Below, piece by piece: positions 46,176 to 57,453 of a stretch of 64,000 nucleotides of DNA. Under the pieces are notes generated by a model, which saw nothing but the letters and a program-made list of their open reading frames with translations, did not search any database and was not told the DNA's origin. Every line of letters starts with the position of its first letter. Position 1 is the first letter of the stretch. A program made the position numbers and the translations under genes. Source of the DNA: Cunninghamia lanceolata (Eukaryota > Streptophyta > Pinopsida > Cupressales > Cupressaceae); NCBI GenBank assembly GCA_027924645.1, contig BSBN01000495.1:1364001-1428000 (forward strand). The letters are read 5' to 3'.

Positions 46176-47900
46176 TGCATTTCCTTCGTTATTTCCAAGC
46201 CTAAGGCTTGGATTTGTCTTGGGCTTCCAACCCAAAGTCTTGGACTATGTTTAGGACGTCTAAAGATGTGTTTTTCCAGATTGTAGCAAAAAGCACATAA
46301 TCTGGAGCGTGCTCCCCATCAAGATGGCACTGTTTTCAATGAAAACTCAAAAAAATACCACCATAATAATAAGCTCTCTATTACCTATCTAACCATATAA
46401 TTTTTTTCACATTTTGAGTACATTTAGTGTTTCATCTTGAATTTCTTTTGTTAGTGTTTCCATTTTTTTTTCAAAAACTAGTGTCTAGTATTTTTGACTC
46501 TTTTTAACCATTCATCAAAATTTGAAATAAGTTACAATTTTAGAAACTAGACACCATTCTACACGTATTCAAAAATAAATTTGATTTTCGATTAGTTTTC
46601 AAAAAGTTTAGGGGGGGGAGCACGCTCAAATTTCTATTTTTCAGGATATGTCCACTTCGAAAATTACTAAAAAGTCAATTATTCATGAAAAAGTTATCAG
46701 AAAAATCAGGGATAAACTACATGGTGTTAGCTAATTTCTCACTAGAGTGATTACTGAAATACTAAAAAAAAGTTAACATTTTAGGGGGAGCACACCAGAT
46801 GCTATGTTATGTTTTTTTGAGAAAAACAAGACCAATTTGTGTGCTCCCCCTTTTTGAACCCCTTAATCTCAACCATTTTTAGAAAAACTTAGTAGTTTAG
46901 AAACGAGATTCAGAGCACTATAACTCTTGTTTTTGAAAATGATATAAAATAATGGAATGTGGAACTTTTAGTGTAGTTTATGCTTCTATTTTTCTTAAAA
47001 TTGGTTGAGTATATATAGTTTTTAAATTTAAGAAAATATAGTATATTTAATTATTTTCCTTTCTTTTTTTCTCCACTTAGCTAACTTGAATATCTTCTCC
47101 ATGGAGAAAAAACAATTAATTTTAAATAAATATTTACTTTTTTAAAAAAATTCAAAGTTGAGTTTACTCAAATTATAATAGTTTTGATGGGATGCCATTT
47201 GATTTTTAAATCATTTATCATGAACAAAAAAAATACACCCCTTTGAAGACGATTCTCTAATCTAGTGCACCATATTTTTCTTAAATTTTAAAAATATATT
47301 TTGAGTACATACTTTTTAAATTTCTAATTAGCATTATGTTTGATTTTATTGATTTACATGTAGTAAATTAAAAGAATTAATAATAAACTAATTAAAATAT
47401 TAGAAAACTATATTCTTGATATCTAGGCTCTGACCCCTACAAAAGAGTGTTTTTAGATTTTCATGAAAATATTTTTGGTTGGAGAAATGTGGAGTTGAAG
47501 ATTGAGTTTTGTTGAATTTGCCCCTAAAGACGAGGTAAGTTGCCACATGAACTTCTAGCTTAGTCATTTTGAGTGAAAGTGTTCAATTTCAATTTTTTAT
47601 ATCAAATTGATATCAGTTTAAAGTTGTTAGGCAAAAGAATTTCAACTGAAACTCTTTGTGCCACGTAGGTGCCACATAGTTTTAGGAAAAACTAGTTTTC
47701 TTGAAGTTATTTTGTTGGCCCAAAGTGGGACTTGGATCTAGATTTTTCTCAAGGTTTCAATTTAGGTTTAGGGTTTAGAGTTTAGTCTTATTTAGAGAAA
47801 AATATAACTAATTAGATGAAAAAAAATTCATTTATTTGGCATACATATGGAAGGATAAATTATAAATACTTAGATACAAGCAACAAACACTAACTATTTC
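46176..47900. other. Anonymous AT-rich spacer
   Basis: No gene seen. It contains four GGGGGAGCAC-like motifs (46304, 46610, 46783, and inverted at 46839) and a stray TTTAGGGTTTAG at about 47766. Confidence 0.5.
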
Positions 47901-47918
47901 TAGTATAAAGACCTTCAT

Positions 47919-48323
47919 TTGAAGGTGTCATCATTATCTTCTTCAAAGCTCCTTCCACTATCACAGGTCCTTGCTGCTCAATTTTATGCTAGAAAAGTAA
48001 ATATGAAAATCACAATTCATTTTGTTATTGAAAGAAACAATAAAAAAGGCCATTGGTTGAAGATGCCTTCAAACAAAGGTCTTTTTTTTAATTCCAAAAA
48101 GGGGTTAAACAATACCTTCATTCAAAGGTATCTTGGGACAAAGAGCCTACCTATGAATGAAGGTCTTGATGATGCAACCTTTAAGCAAAAGTACCTTCAT
48201 GTAAGGTCCAAAATTGTATACCCTAAAATTTTGACACTACAAATTGTCTTTATTTTTAATTTGCATTCTTGTAGTATTTTTAGCAACTACTTTATCTCTC
48301 TTTCCTTAGAGGTTTGTTCCTAA
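47919..48323 (+). CDS. Unrecognised open frame, 134 codons
   Basis: The frame is open from ATG 47919 to 48323. The first 105 codons have ordinary composition (for example KKGLNNTFIQRYLGTKSLPM and NEGLDDATFKQKYLHV). The last 30 are hydrophobic and look like AT-rich read-through. The region holds near-palindromic ACCTTCATTTGAAGGT (47909) and ACCTTCATTCAAAGGT (48113). No family is recognised and no promoter or intron signal was identified. It may be a repeat fragment and not a gene. Confidence 0.2.
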   Translation: MKVSSLSSSKLLPLSQVLAAQFYARKVNMKITIHFVIERNNKKGHWLKMPSNKGLFFNSKKGLNNTFIQRYLGTKSLPMNEGLDDATFKQKYLHVRSKIVYPKILTLQIVFIFNLHSCSIFSNYFISLSLEVCS

Positions 48324-48436
48324 TCTATGTGTCAAGTTTTGTGTTGTTATATGTGTTTATGTTTTTGTGATGTATTTTTAATAGTTCTTGTGTTTAATGT
48401 GACCATTTTTATGATATTTCCCATCGATTCCTTCTT

Positions 48437-48484
48437 GGACTTTAGTGTAGACACGTAGATGTCTATGCAAGAACACTAAAGTCC
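48437..48484 (+). other. Perfect 12-bp stem hairpin
   Basis: GGACTTTAGTGT and ACACTAAAGTCC pair perfectly around a 24-base loop, which itself contains AGACA...TGTCT. Confidence 0.8.
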
Positions 48485-48499
48485 ACTAACTATACAATC

Positions 48500-49495
48500 A
48501 TATGGGCTCCATTTGGAACTCAAAATAGAGGCATTTTTTATGCTTCCTATTTGTAACTATCATTAAGCCTAACCATGTACACCTTTAATAATCCTTTCTT
48601 GACTTCTTGAATGATTTAAATTTTGAATTTAGATTCCCCCTTCCCTCTCATAGGTTGAAAAATCAATTTTTGTGCTTCTAAGTCTTCCTTCTTCCAATTT
48701 TTTTACTTGACACTTTTAATGTTCCATAGTAGCATCCTAGTTCTTTTACATGTTGGTAACTCATGCTATGAATCTTTTTGTATGATATCAGACTCAACCC
48801 TTTGGGATTGTTTGTTGTACTTTCCCTCTTTCTTTGCTATTCTATATTTTATGGTTACCTTGGCATCTTTGGATTTCTACATCTCCTAAATCTCCTCCAT
48901 ACACAGAGCTAATAGTAGACACACATCTTATTATTCCTTTATCATTTACAATATTTCTCTTAGCCCTAGATGCACATAGAATTTGGGAGCACACACATCA
49001 ATAAATCTTCCTCATTCCATTGATTGCTTATGGAGGTTGAAAGATCAAACTAGGGGCTTGACTCTTTCTAGCCACAACCATTTTCTTTGTCACAGAATAG
49101 GTACTAAGCAGTATTGAATGCATAGACCTATTTGAGTTTCATCTTCTTACTTTTGTCATCTTAATATCTTAATTAAAATGGTTACTTTACATATTTTTTT
49201 GTATATATCATGTCTTTCTATACACTTAGATTTATTACGTTGTGTTGGTTTATCCATGTATGTGGACTAAATCATTTCTAATAAGAAACCTTATCTTTTT
49301 TTTCATCCCAAGATGATAACACATGACTTGGACGACAACATAGGTGTGCTAGCATCCATACTAGAAAGTTGGTTCAAACATTCTCTAGGTTCTATAGTCC
49401 TTTATATTTACTATTTTGCATATAGTTTTCTAGATTTCATTTGTATTTTCAATTTTGCTATTTTCAATACCCAACTTCATTAATGTAGTATAATT
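48500..49495. other. Anonymous spacer
   Basis: No gene, RNA gene or repeat family recognised. Confidence 0.45.
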
Positions 49496-49530
49496 TTAAA
49501 TTAACATGAAATTTATATTACACTTTATTT

Positions 49531-49630
49531 GAAGGTTTTGGTCTCTTTGATGGTGTTTGCTAATTTTTCTTGCAAAGGGACCAAACCTTCGAATGAAAGT
49601 GTTTGCTAATTTTTCTTGCAAAGGGGTCCT
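49531..49630. repeat. 46-bp tandem repeat with inverted repeat
   Basis: GTGTTTGCTAATTTTTCTTG starts at 49553 and again at 49599. In addition GAAGGTTTTGGTCTCTTTG (49531-49549) is nearly the reverse complement of GCAAAGGGACCAAACCTTC (about 49572-49590). Confidence 0.8.
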
Positions 49631-49869
49631 TTTACACCCCATCCCACAATTGGGACACACTATTGTGGAACGAACCTCTATTGAGGTAAAAAAATAAATT
49701 GGCAACTGCTATCATAGAGGGAAAAAAAAACATTAAGTATCCTATAGGATCTATGGTTTTTTCTAGAATATGGCTTAGAAGGTACCCAATGAAGAAGTCC
49801 ATTATGTAGTTGTTTGAGAACTTTAACACAACTAGGAAAATTCTATCTTACTCTAACCTCATTTTTTCA

Positions 49870-50020
49870 TTAAACATTCAATTAACCAAATATGGGATAG
49901 GCTGCACAATAAGAACTTGTGGAAAGTTTGTGAGTTTGTGCATGAAGCAATACTTGACACCATAAAGAGTGGAGTGGACCCACATGGACATTCATTGTCC
50001 CAGATTGAATTGGTCTAATG
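49870..50020 (+). pseudogene. Exon-like open stretch
   Basis: One plus-strand frame reads INQIWDRLHNKNLWKVCEF, then VHEAILDTIKSGVDPHGHSL and SQIELV before two stops. Codon composition is more protein-like than the surroundings. I recognise no family and see no convincing splice pair, so this may be chance or an old gene fragment. Confidence 0.25.
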
Positions 50021-50288
50021 ACACATAAGCTTTATAGTTTCTAAGTATATTGTTGAATTCTTTAGTTTTGAATTTGAGTACATTTTTTCTTTAATTTATT
50101 TATTTTTGTTAATGTAGGTTAGTGTTGCAAAAAATGCTTCCATCTTAACATGGCTAGTGATGTTAGTAGAGAATTTCATATTCTTGAAGTGAAGAGAAGC
50201 TTTAAAAACTAACAATAAACTCACAAAACAAAATAACTAGCAATAAACTCACTATGCAAAGTAATTAGCAATTTACAATAATTACATA

Positions 50289-50489
50289 TTCTCTCTTCTT
50301 TTTGTCCCTCCCTCTGTATCTCTATCTATATTTTCCTATATCTCTCTCCTTCTCCCTCTATATCTCTTTCTTCCCCCCGGCTCTCTCTCTCCCTTGCTCT
50401 AACTCTCTCAATCTCCCTCTTTCAATCTCTCTTCCTCCCTCTCTCTTTCTTTCTCCTTTATCTCTCTCTACTTCTCTCTCTTTCTCTCA
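50289..50489. repeat. CT-rich low-complexity tract
   Basis: About 200 bases, almost all C and T on the plus strand, made of CTCTCT and CCCT runs. The open frame across it is a composition artefact. Confidence 0.9.
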
Positions 50490-50499
50490 TGTTGTCACT

Positions 50500-52705
50500 T
50501 GTGCAACACACCCAATTTTCCCTTGGAAAATTGAGGCCCCCTTTTAATCCATAGGCATTCAACATTTCACTCAGACCCTGTGTATGTACACTTGTTTTAT
50601 CCTAGTTTAAATCCATGAGTATAGCTAATAACCAATTTTAGACAACTATTTCTAACTAATGAACACCTTTGTAATTACATGAAATGTATCGTGAATACAA
50701 AATGTGATTTTAGAATTCCATGCTTGTTAAATCAAATTGAATGGTTTGATGTAATACTTGACACATTTCTTTTGTGTTTGCAAGTCCTTTGTGCTTAGTT
50801 TGGTTGTAGATGAAGGATGATGACCGTGACGATATGCATATTGCTAAAGCAATCAAAAAAGTCGAGTAGGAGCAATTGAAAAACATAATGATGGTATGGT
50901 TGATCTTATCGTCAAATTCTATGTTTATAGATCATGTTGTAGCATTTGATCCATAATCTATCTAAATTTTATGTCCAAGATGTCCAAGATGCAGATCATG
51001 TAATTTCATCAATTTTATCCCCAATTTAATATTCTATGTACTTCAACACACCAGTTGAAAAAATTAGAAAATAAAAATAAATAAATAACCGGGTTGACCC
51101 CTACATATAAGGAGAAAAAAGTGTATAATGTAGAACGAGGCGCCTAGTGGAAAATGCCTACATGGTTAAACAAAAAGTGAAATGTGGAGCGAAACACCCA
51201 TGGAATATTAAAATTTATTAACATGCCATTGAAAAAAGAAGAAAGAAGAAACATGAAAGTGAAGCGCCTATATGTGGGAGAGATAAAACTGATTAGCAGG
51301 TCATGAAAATAAATGAGAATAGGCGTGGGAATAATGAAAGCCTAGGCTTAGGCATCAGTTAAAGGTAGGTGCCTAGTGAAGTAAAGCATGAAAGGAGGCG
51401 TACGGGACAAGGTTAGTCCTCCCTAGGACAAGGAACAAGCAATAAAATATATTTGGTTACTCCCTAAGTTGTGGATTTGAATACAAGAAAGGTCATGCAT
51501 AAATAATGAGAGATTTGTTTGCTCTCCAAAACATGGAAAGATAAGCATGTGGAGATATTATGGGAATATTTAAAAAATGACGAGGACATAAGTATATTTG
51601 AAGTAGATATGAAATAGATATGTACATATGATATAAGGCAAAAGAAATTTAATTGATATGCAGATTTTTAAAAGTGACTGATTTGCATATCATATCATGG
51701 GTTTTTTAATTTTAGAAAGGACCGATATGTATATAGATAGATGGATTTGGATAGATACGTCAATGATTGGAGGCTATTTGTCTTTAGAAATGGTACAAAA
51801 AGTTATAGGTGAAGATTTGAATTGAATTTTTTATTCATGGGTCAAAAAGGTCTATAAAAGAAGAGAGGCTCATACACAAGAGGTTGTTGATAGTTGCAAT
51901 TCTCTCCTTTGTTGAAATTGTCATTCGTGTAAATAAAAATTATATTTTGACTTGTGTTTTTAGCAAGTTGCTTGTATTTGTGGGATGTATCAAATCAATA
52001 TTTCATAAAATATAAGTTGAATCGTATGAATTTCATGCCAATTGCTAGTGTTTGAAGCTTCATTCTATATATGGAAATGGTGGATGATGGTTTAAGATGT
52101 TGGTGATTAGCCAATTCTTCGGAGATACCACCTGCTTCTGTGTCAATTGTGTAATGATAGATTGACCAAAAAGTGGTTACAACTTGTTTGTTTAATCCAA
52201 CACCACAAGTTCATCTTTTAAGATAACACAAGGATTTCTTTCCCATTCCTCTCTTAATCTTTTGCTCTTTGTTACAATTGATTAGAGTTGACTTTAATCT
52301 TTCATGCGTTAGTTTCAATTCTTTAATGAAATCAGTAATGTGCTTGTGAATGTAAAGAAAAATTCATCTTGACATGTTCATTTTTATTGTATTGTCTTTA
52401 TGAAAATGGAAACACAAATCTCATTTGATTAATATGAATTTGTAGTTATAATGAAGGCATATACAATCTATTAAAATATTGTTAATATTTGTTCTTTGGA
52501 AATTAAAAAAACCCATAAATCTAAGCTTGAATCTTGACTACCTAGTAATTTAATTAAATCCCTTGTTGAAACAATAAACACATAACCAATAAACTATCTT
52601 CTAATATATAGATCCAGTAACCTTGAGACCTTAAGGAGGCTTTTAGATTCTTTTCAAGATAGAGGTTGGTTTTCTAACTCATAAGGTTGATAAGTGTAGT
52701 TTAGG
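50500..52705. other. Anonymous spacer with a possible exon and TATA box
   Basis: At 50807-50895 a short open piece (MKDDDRDDMHIAKAIKKVE then a stop) lies between TTGTAG and GTATGG, acceptor- and donor-like. TATAAAAG at about 51853 precedes a purine-rich stretch and could be from an old LTR or promoter. Short AGGCGCCTA-type motifs recur at 51137-51400. Nothing firm. Confidence 0.3.
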
Positions 52706-52711
52706 TGGTCA

Positions 52712-53406
52712 ACATCTCTCTCTTCCCTTTCTCCACCCCCTCTCTCTCCCCCTCTCTTCCTCCTACCTCTCTCTGTCCTCCTCTCTATCTCTCTTTTCTC
52801 CTTCTACTTATCTATCTCTCTCTTTCTATCTAGATCTTTCTCCTCTCTCTATGCCCTTTCTCTTCTTTTCCCTCCTCCTATCTGTCTCCCTTTCTCTTTT
52901 CCCTCTCTCTTCCTCCCTCCTTTCTCCTCCAAATCTCTCTCTATTTCTCCCTCCCTCTCTCTCTACCTATTTCCCTACCCCTCTCTCTTCATCTCTTTCT
53001 TTCTCCCTCTCTCCCTCTTTCTATCCCTATCTTTCTCCCTCTCTCTATCTCTTTGTAGCTCTCTTTCCTCCACTCCCTTTATGCATCTCTCTCCCTCTAT
53101 ATCTCCTTCTTTCTCAAGATAGAGGAAGAGAGATGTAGAGATATCGAGAGATAGAGAAATAGAAAAAGAGAGATAAAGAGAGAGTGTCCTCATTACATTT
53201 CTAAGAGGGAGATAGAAAACAAAGAGGTAGAGGGATAGAGAGATAGATATAGAGACATAAAGAGATGGAGGAAGAGAGAGAGGCCTAATTTTGCTTCCAA
53301 GAGAGAGGGAAGTAGAGGAAGAGAGAGGTAGAGAAATAAAAAGATAAAGAGAAGAATAAAGGGAGATGGAGAGAAAGATAGGTAAAAGAAGAGAGAAAGA
53401 GAGATT
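52712..53406. repeat. Polypyrimidine tract switching to polypurine tract
   Basis: 52712-53115 is almost pure C/T on the plus strand. 53117-53406 is mainly A/G with GAGAGA and GATAGAG runs, interrupted at about 53185-53210 and 53282-53300. The two halves are roughly complementary in composition. Open frames here are artefacts. Confidence 0.9.
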
Positions 53407-53444
53407 AAATGGCCTAGGGAATGGTTAAATGCTAACACCTCTAG

Positions 53445-54233
53445 ATGGAATACTAGATGCTAATGTAGGTGTCATTTCATTTCCCATGCATCTTGATCCT
53501 TCTAGGATACATTGGCTTCATGATTTCTCTTAAGAGCCATGAGAGTAAAAAAAATTAAAACTTTTATTGGAATATTTTTCCAATCCATGGTAGCTACGAA
53601 TGATCCATTTAAACCTACAACTAGAAGTTGGGTCCATCTACAATAACCTATCTTATTTTTTCTCAAATATAAACTATTTACTTGTGGCATGGTCACAAAC
53701 ACATTTTTGCAACAAGCTTCAATTTTGTTTAGTGTAAGGGATCTTAGAGAAATATTTTATATTCTTCACATTTGAGCACCAAACTAATAGTGCCAACACA
53801 TCTCGTTGGGTTGGTTAATGCTATTAGAAGTTTCATTTTTCTACCTAGGCATCTTGATCCTTCTAGGCTACATTGGTTCAATAAAGTCTCTTATGGGCAT
53901 TCAAATATGATATGATTGTCCTCTCAAACCATGGCACCTAGGAATGTTCTAGATGTAAACCTACAATTAACATTCTAAGGTCAATCTATTAAATCCTCTC
54001 TTAGTTTACCTCAACTCCTGATGGTTTTCTTGGGTGACAACAAAAATTATGTTGTAAAAAACATGATTTTCCTTTAGTTCAAGGGTGTTGAGACCAATAT
54101 TTTTCATTTTTTACCTTGTGAAACTAAACCAATAGTACTGCCAACATATCTAGGTGGTCTATTTAATAATACTAGAAGCATCATTTTTCTTCCTAGGTTC
54201 CTGATCCTTTTAGGCTACATTAATTTGACAAAT
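53445..54233. repeat. ~360-bp tandem array, left part
   Basis: Unit marker GCATCTTGATCCTTCTAGG occurs at 53488, 53849 and (degenerate) 54197. Other shared blocks are TCTCTTAAGAGCC, AACCTACAACTA and CCAACACATCT. The third unit is cut at 54233 by a chromovirus. Confidence 0.88.
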
Positions 54234-54447
54234 TAATACAATCATAGAGGGAGGATCCAATGAAGTAATCTCCAACCATGTAGGGAAAACAAAAACACAC
54301 AATACTTATACTAATGATTGGATGTTATGTGTATGGTGTACCTCAAACTAATTGGTAAATGAAAAATTGCAAATAGACAAACAAAGTGAAAGATAATATT
54401 TCTTGTTGATGAAAGATTATCCTTATTTTTGGGATGCTCCTGTATCA
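54234..54447 (-). repeat. 3' LTR of chromovirus, internally deleted
   Basis: It matches both ends of 57454-58494 (GGAGGATCCAATGA at the left, GCAAATAGACAAACAAAGTG at the right) but lacks about 800 internal bases. Confidence 0.75.
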
Positions 54448-54479
54448 GATACCTAGGGTTATTCTAAAATGTGTCCCTC

Positions 54480-54866
54480 ACTTTCTAGTGACTAGAGAGA
54501 AACTAAGATAGTCTACCTCAACCCTAGAAATCCAACTTGAGTCTTCTTCCAACATTCCTTTCCATTTCACCAAATATTCCTCATATTGCTTATTCCTGGT
54601 GCTCTTATCAGTTCTACTATCCAATATCTCCCTGATCTCTTCTTTTGGTTGTGGAAGTATGGGGTTTTATCCTTGATCCTCTATTCTACTTCCTTATAAG
54701 TCTTCCTTAGAGATATGCCTAATTCTTTCATTAGCTCCATCTCATATGCATTTCTTAAATCGAATCTTCCTATAGTTCTACAAGGGTCAAACTTCTTCAT
54801 CTTCAACTTGTATGTTTCAACTAGAAATCTTTCCTTTCTGAGGTACACCATTACTTCATCTCCCAC
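54480..54866 (-). pseudogene. Chromodomain and integrase C-terminus
   Basis: Minus-strand 54681-54866 reads GDEVMVYLRKERF and LKMKKFDPCRTIG, the segment after the gypsy integrase core. Downstream (54480-54640) a fragment reads EEIREILDSRTDKSTRNKQ, then YEEYLVKWKGMLEEDSSW. This is a chromodomain with the YLVKWKG and W hallmarks. In the family it directs integration to marked chromatin. It is separated from integrase by frame breaks. Confidence 0.85.
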
Positions 54867-54899
54867 TATAAAATCTCCATGCCTTCTTAGTTTTTCAAC

Positions 54900-55740
54900 T
54901 TCTTACCTTTGCATGCACCTTCATTTATTTTGTGAACTCCTTTCCCTCCACACTCCTTTTCTCTTCCTTACTTTAGAACATCCCTCAATTTTGATACATT
55001 CCTTGGGATACTACTAATCATAATCTATAATGGTGTTTTTTCAATACTTTTATTCATTATATTATTGTATGCAAAACCAGCCTGGGATAGGACCATGTTA
55101 GAGTTTTGTACCTTCTCTCTAGCCAAGCATCTATGTAAGTCTACTGAGCTCCTATTTACAACTTCTATTTTCCCATTAGTCTAGGGGTGGTATGCCAAAC
55201 TGAACTTCAAGTTTGTCTTCATTTTTTCCATAATTTACTTCAAAAGTGTCCCACAAACTAAGTATCTTGATATGAAACTATACTCCTTGATAAGTTGTGC
55301 AACCTTACAACCTCTTTAAAAAATAGGTCCACTATGTGTACCACATCATTATTCTTCTTACAGAGGATAAAATGTGCCATCTTAGAAAACCTATCCACCA
55401 CTACTAATATTGAACCATTCCCCTTTTGTGTCTTGGGCAATACCAATACAAAATCCATACTTATGTCCTCCCAAGGCTTCTCTAGCAACATTAATGACTA
55501 ATATAACTTCCAACATACTGAGTGCTTCCTTTGGAAACTTGTTAGATTCTACAACCTTGAATAAATTTCCTCACATCCTTGTATATTTGTGGCCAAAAAT
55601 AGTTCTCATAACTAATACAATTGTCTTTTCTATCTCAAATTGTCTAGCCAAACCTTTGCAATGCTTAGAACTCTTTGATCAGGTTCTCTCTCATGGATCT
55701 TCTTGGTATAGATAATTGGCTTCCCTTAAATAACATATCA
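54900..55740 (-). pseudogene. Integrase core of chromovirus (broken)
   Basis: Minus-strand 55258-55491 reads [37 protein letters not shown] and [18 protein letters not shown], the N-terminal half of a gypsy integrase core with the first catalytic Asp in SMDFV. The normal SDRDTKF reads SYQDT. The second half (54900-55250) and the zinc-binding part (55500-55740) are riddled with stops. Confidence 0.85.
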
Positions 55741-56900
55741 TTTTAAATCAAGTAATCTAACCATTTACTCCTATCCATGTGCATTGGCTCCTTGTATGCC
55801 TTCCATGCCTTTGAAAAATTAGGATCTTCATACAAATGTTTTAGCTCCTTGAAACCCATTATTTGTACCCTCATTCTGTTAGCAAATTTCATCTCCTAAT
55901 CAATGCATTAGCAACCTTGTTTGACTTCCAAATCCTATGTTTCAACACAAAAAGTATAACTTTTCATGAATTCCACCCACTGCATATGTCTCGAGTTTAA
56001 CTTTGGTTATTCAAGTACTGTAGTCCCTGATGTTCAATATACAACAAAAAATCCTTATGTAATAGGTAATGTCTCCACTTCTTCAATGCTTGCACTATGG
56101 TATAAAATTATTGGTTATATACTAAATAATACCTTCTAGCATCATACAACTTTTCACTAAAATAGGCTACTAGTCTTCCCTCTTGGATTAATACTACACC
56201 AATTACATTTCCAATTGCATCGCAATAAACTTGGAATATCTTATTAAAATCTAGCAAGGCCAACACTAGCTATTTTGTTACCTTCTTCTTCAAAAAATCA
56301 AAGCTCTTATTTACTTTGGTAGTCCACTTGAATTCCCTTTAATCTCCTTTCGTTGTCTCAATCAACATTACACAAATGCTACTAAATTTTTAAAATAAAT
56401 TCCTATAGAAATTGGCCAATGTGTAAAGGATCTTACTTCCCCAATACTCACTAGTGTAGGCCACTCTATAATAGTATTGACTTTCTTTGGATCTATCTTC
56501 AAACATTCAAATGAGATCACAAATCCCAAATACTCCAATTCTTCTTTCTTGGAGCTACACTTTTTCGAAATAGATCAATAATTTTTCTTCTCTCAACCTC
56601 TACAGTACTAACATGATATATTGCAAGTGTTCCTCCTTAGTCTTACTAAAAATTCAAACGCCATCCATGTAAACTATTACAAACATTCCTAAGAATTTAC
56701 TTAATACCTCATTCATCAACCACATAAATTTACTTAGCACATTAGTCAATCCAAAAGGCATAACTAGTCACTCATACAATATCATTCCCTCATTCTAATT
56801 TGATGATAAGTACTCTTGAAGTCAATATTGGTAATGTACTTTTCTCCACTCAAACAACAACATATCCTTTTAGCTTAGGTTTAGAAAACCTGGCCCTCTC
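55741..56900 (-). pseudogene. RT and RNase H of chromovirus (heavily broken)
   Basis: No frame stays open for long. Around 56600-56680 the minus strand reads FVIVYMDGV then IFSKTKEEHLQYI. The YxDD box is YMDG (56660-56671), so the second catalytic Asp is lost. RNase H remnants lie at about 55950-56350. The enzyme cannot work. Confidence 0.75.
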
Positions 56901-56929
56901 AAGGTTTTCAATATTCTCATACTAAAAAA

Positions 56930-57300
56930 AAATCCAATTCAGTTATCCAGTCAAGCAATTCTTTAGGGTCCAAATCACCATAGTAGTTAAAAATTTCAAT
57001 CCTAGGTCTCTTATTGATCTTGGAAATGGCTTTCAACACCTTCACCTGATCTAATTCTTCTTCTAGGTTCTCTAGATCTTACATATATTCTCTTGCATCT
57101 TCTTCCACATCATTCTCATCATCATCACTTGGCCTTAGACCACTTTTTCTATCTTCCTCCAAAATCTTCAACCAAATTCTATTCTCCCTTACCTCTTTTA
57201 GTACTTCATCCAATTTGCTAGCAATGTCAAAAACACCTTGGACTCTTTATAGTGGCATCTTTCCTAGAATATGGTGCAAACTACCTTAGATTGGCAATAT
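56930..57300 (-). pseudogene. Gag N-terminal fragment joined to RT by deletion
   Basis: The minus strand reads an acidic stretch, then KRPRIEIFNYYGDLDPKELL and DWITELD. This matches the capsid start of gypsy gag and the related gag at 23590-23680. Directly after it the sequence passes into RT. The rest of gag, the zinc knuckle and protease are missing. Confidence 0.65.
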
Positions 57301-57437
57301 ACATACAATCACCCCTTGCAACTATCTCTCAATTGGTGATCTATTGACAAGATTCTTGCAAGCTGCCTTAATTTGGTGATCTATTCACAAGCAAACCTTT
57401 TACAACACTGGCTTGATCTCCTTAATATTAAAACCGT

Positions 57438-57452
57438 ACACTTTGATACTAC
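57438..57452 (-). other. Decayed primer-binding site, chromovirus
   Basis: On the minus strand AGTAGTATCAAAG lies beside the right LTR, about three differences from the initiator-Met type TGGTATCAGAGC context. Confidence 0.6.
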
Positions 57453-57453
57453 T

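Noticed and set aside
49695..49720. Possible gypsy primer-binding site (TTGGCAACTGC)
   Set aside because: The match is weak, no LTR end or gag follows, and I could not define an element.
50302..50547. Protein-coding frame across the CT tract
   Set aside because: The Leu/Ser/Pro-rich translation comes from CTCTCT composition, and both strands give such frames.
52851..53438. Three overlapping open frames
   Set aside because: All lie in polypyrimidine or polypurine DNA and translate to low-complexity Ser/Leu or Arg/Glu runs.
54715..55715. Plus-strand frames opposite the chromovirus
   Set aside because: They are antisense shadows of integrase and the chromodomain linker.
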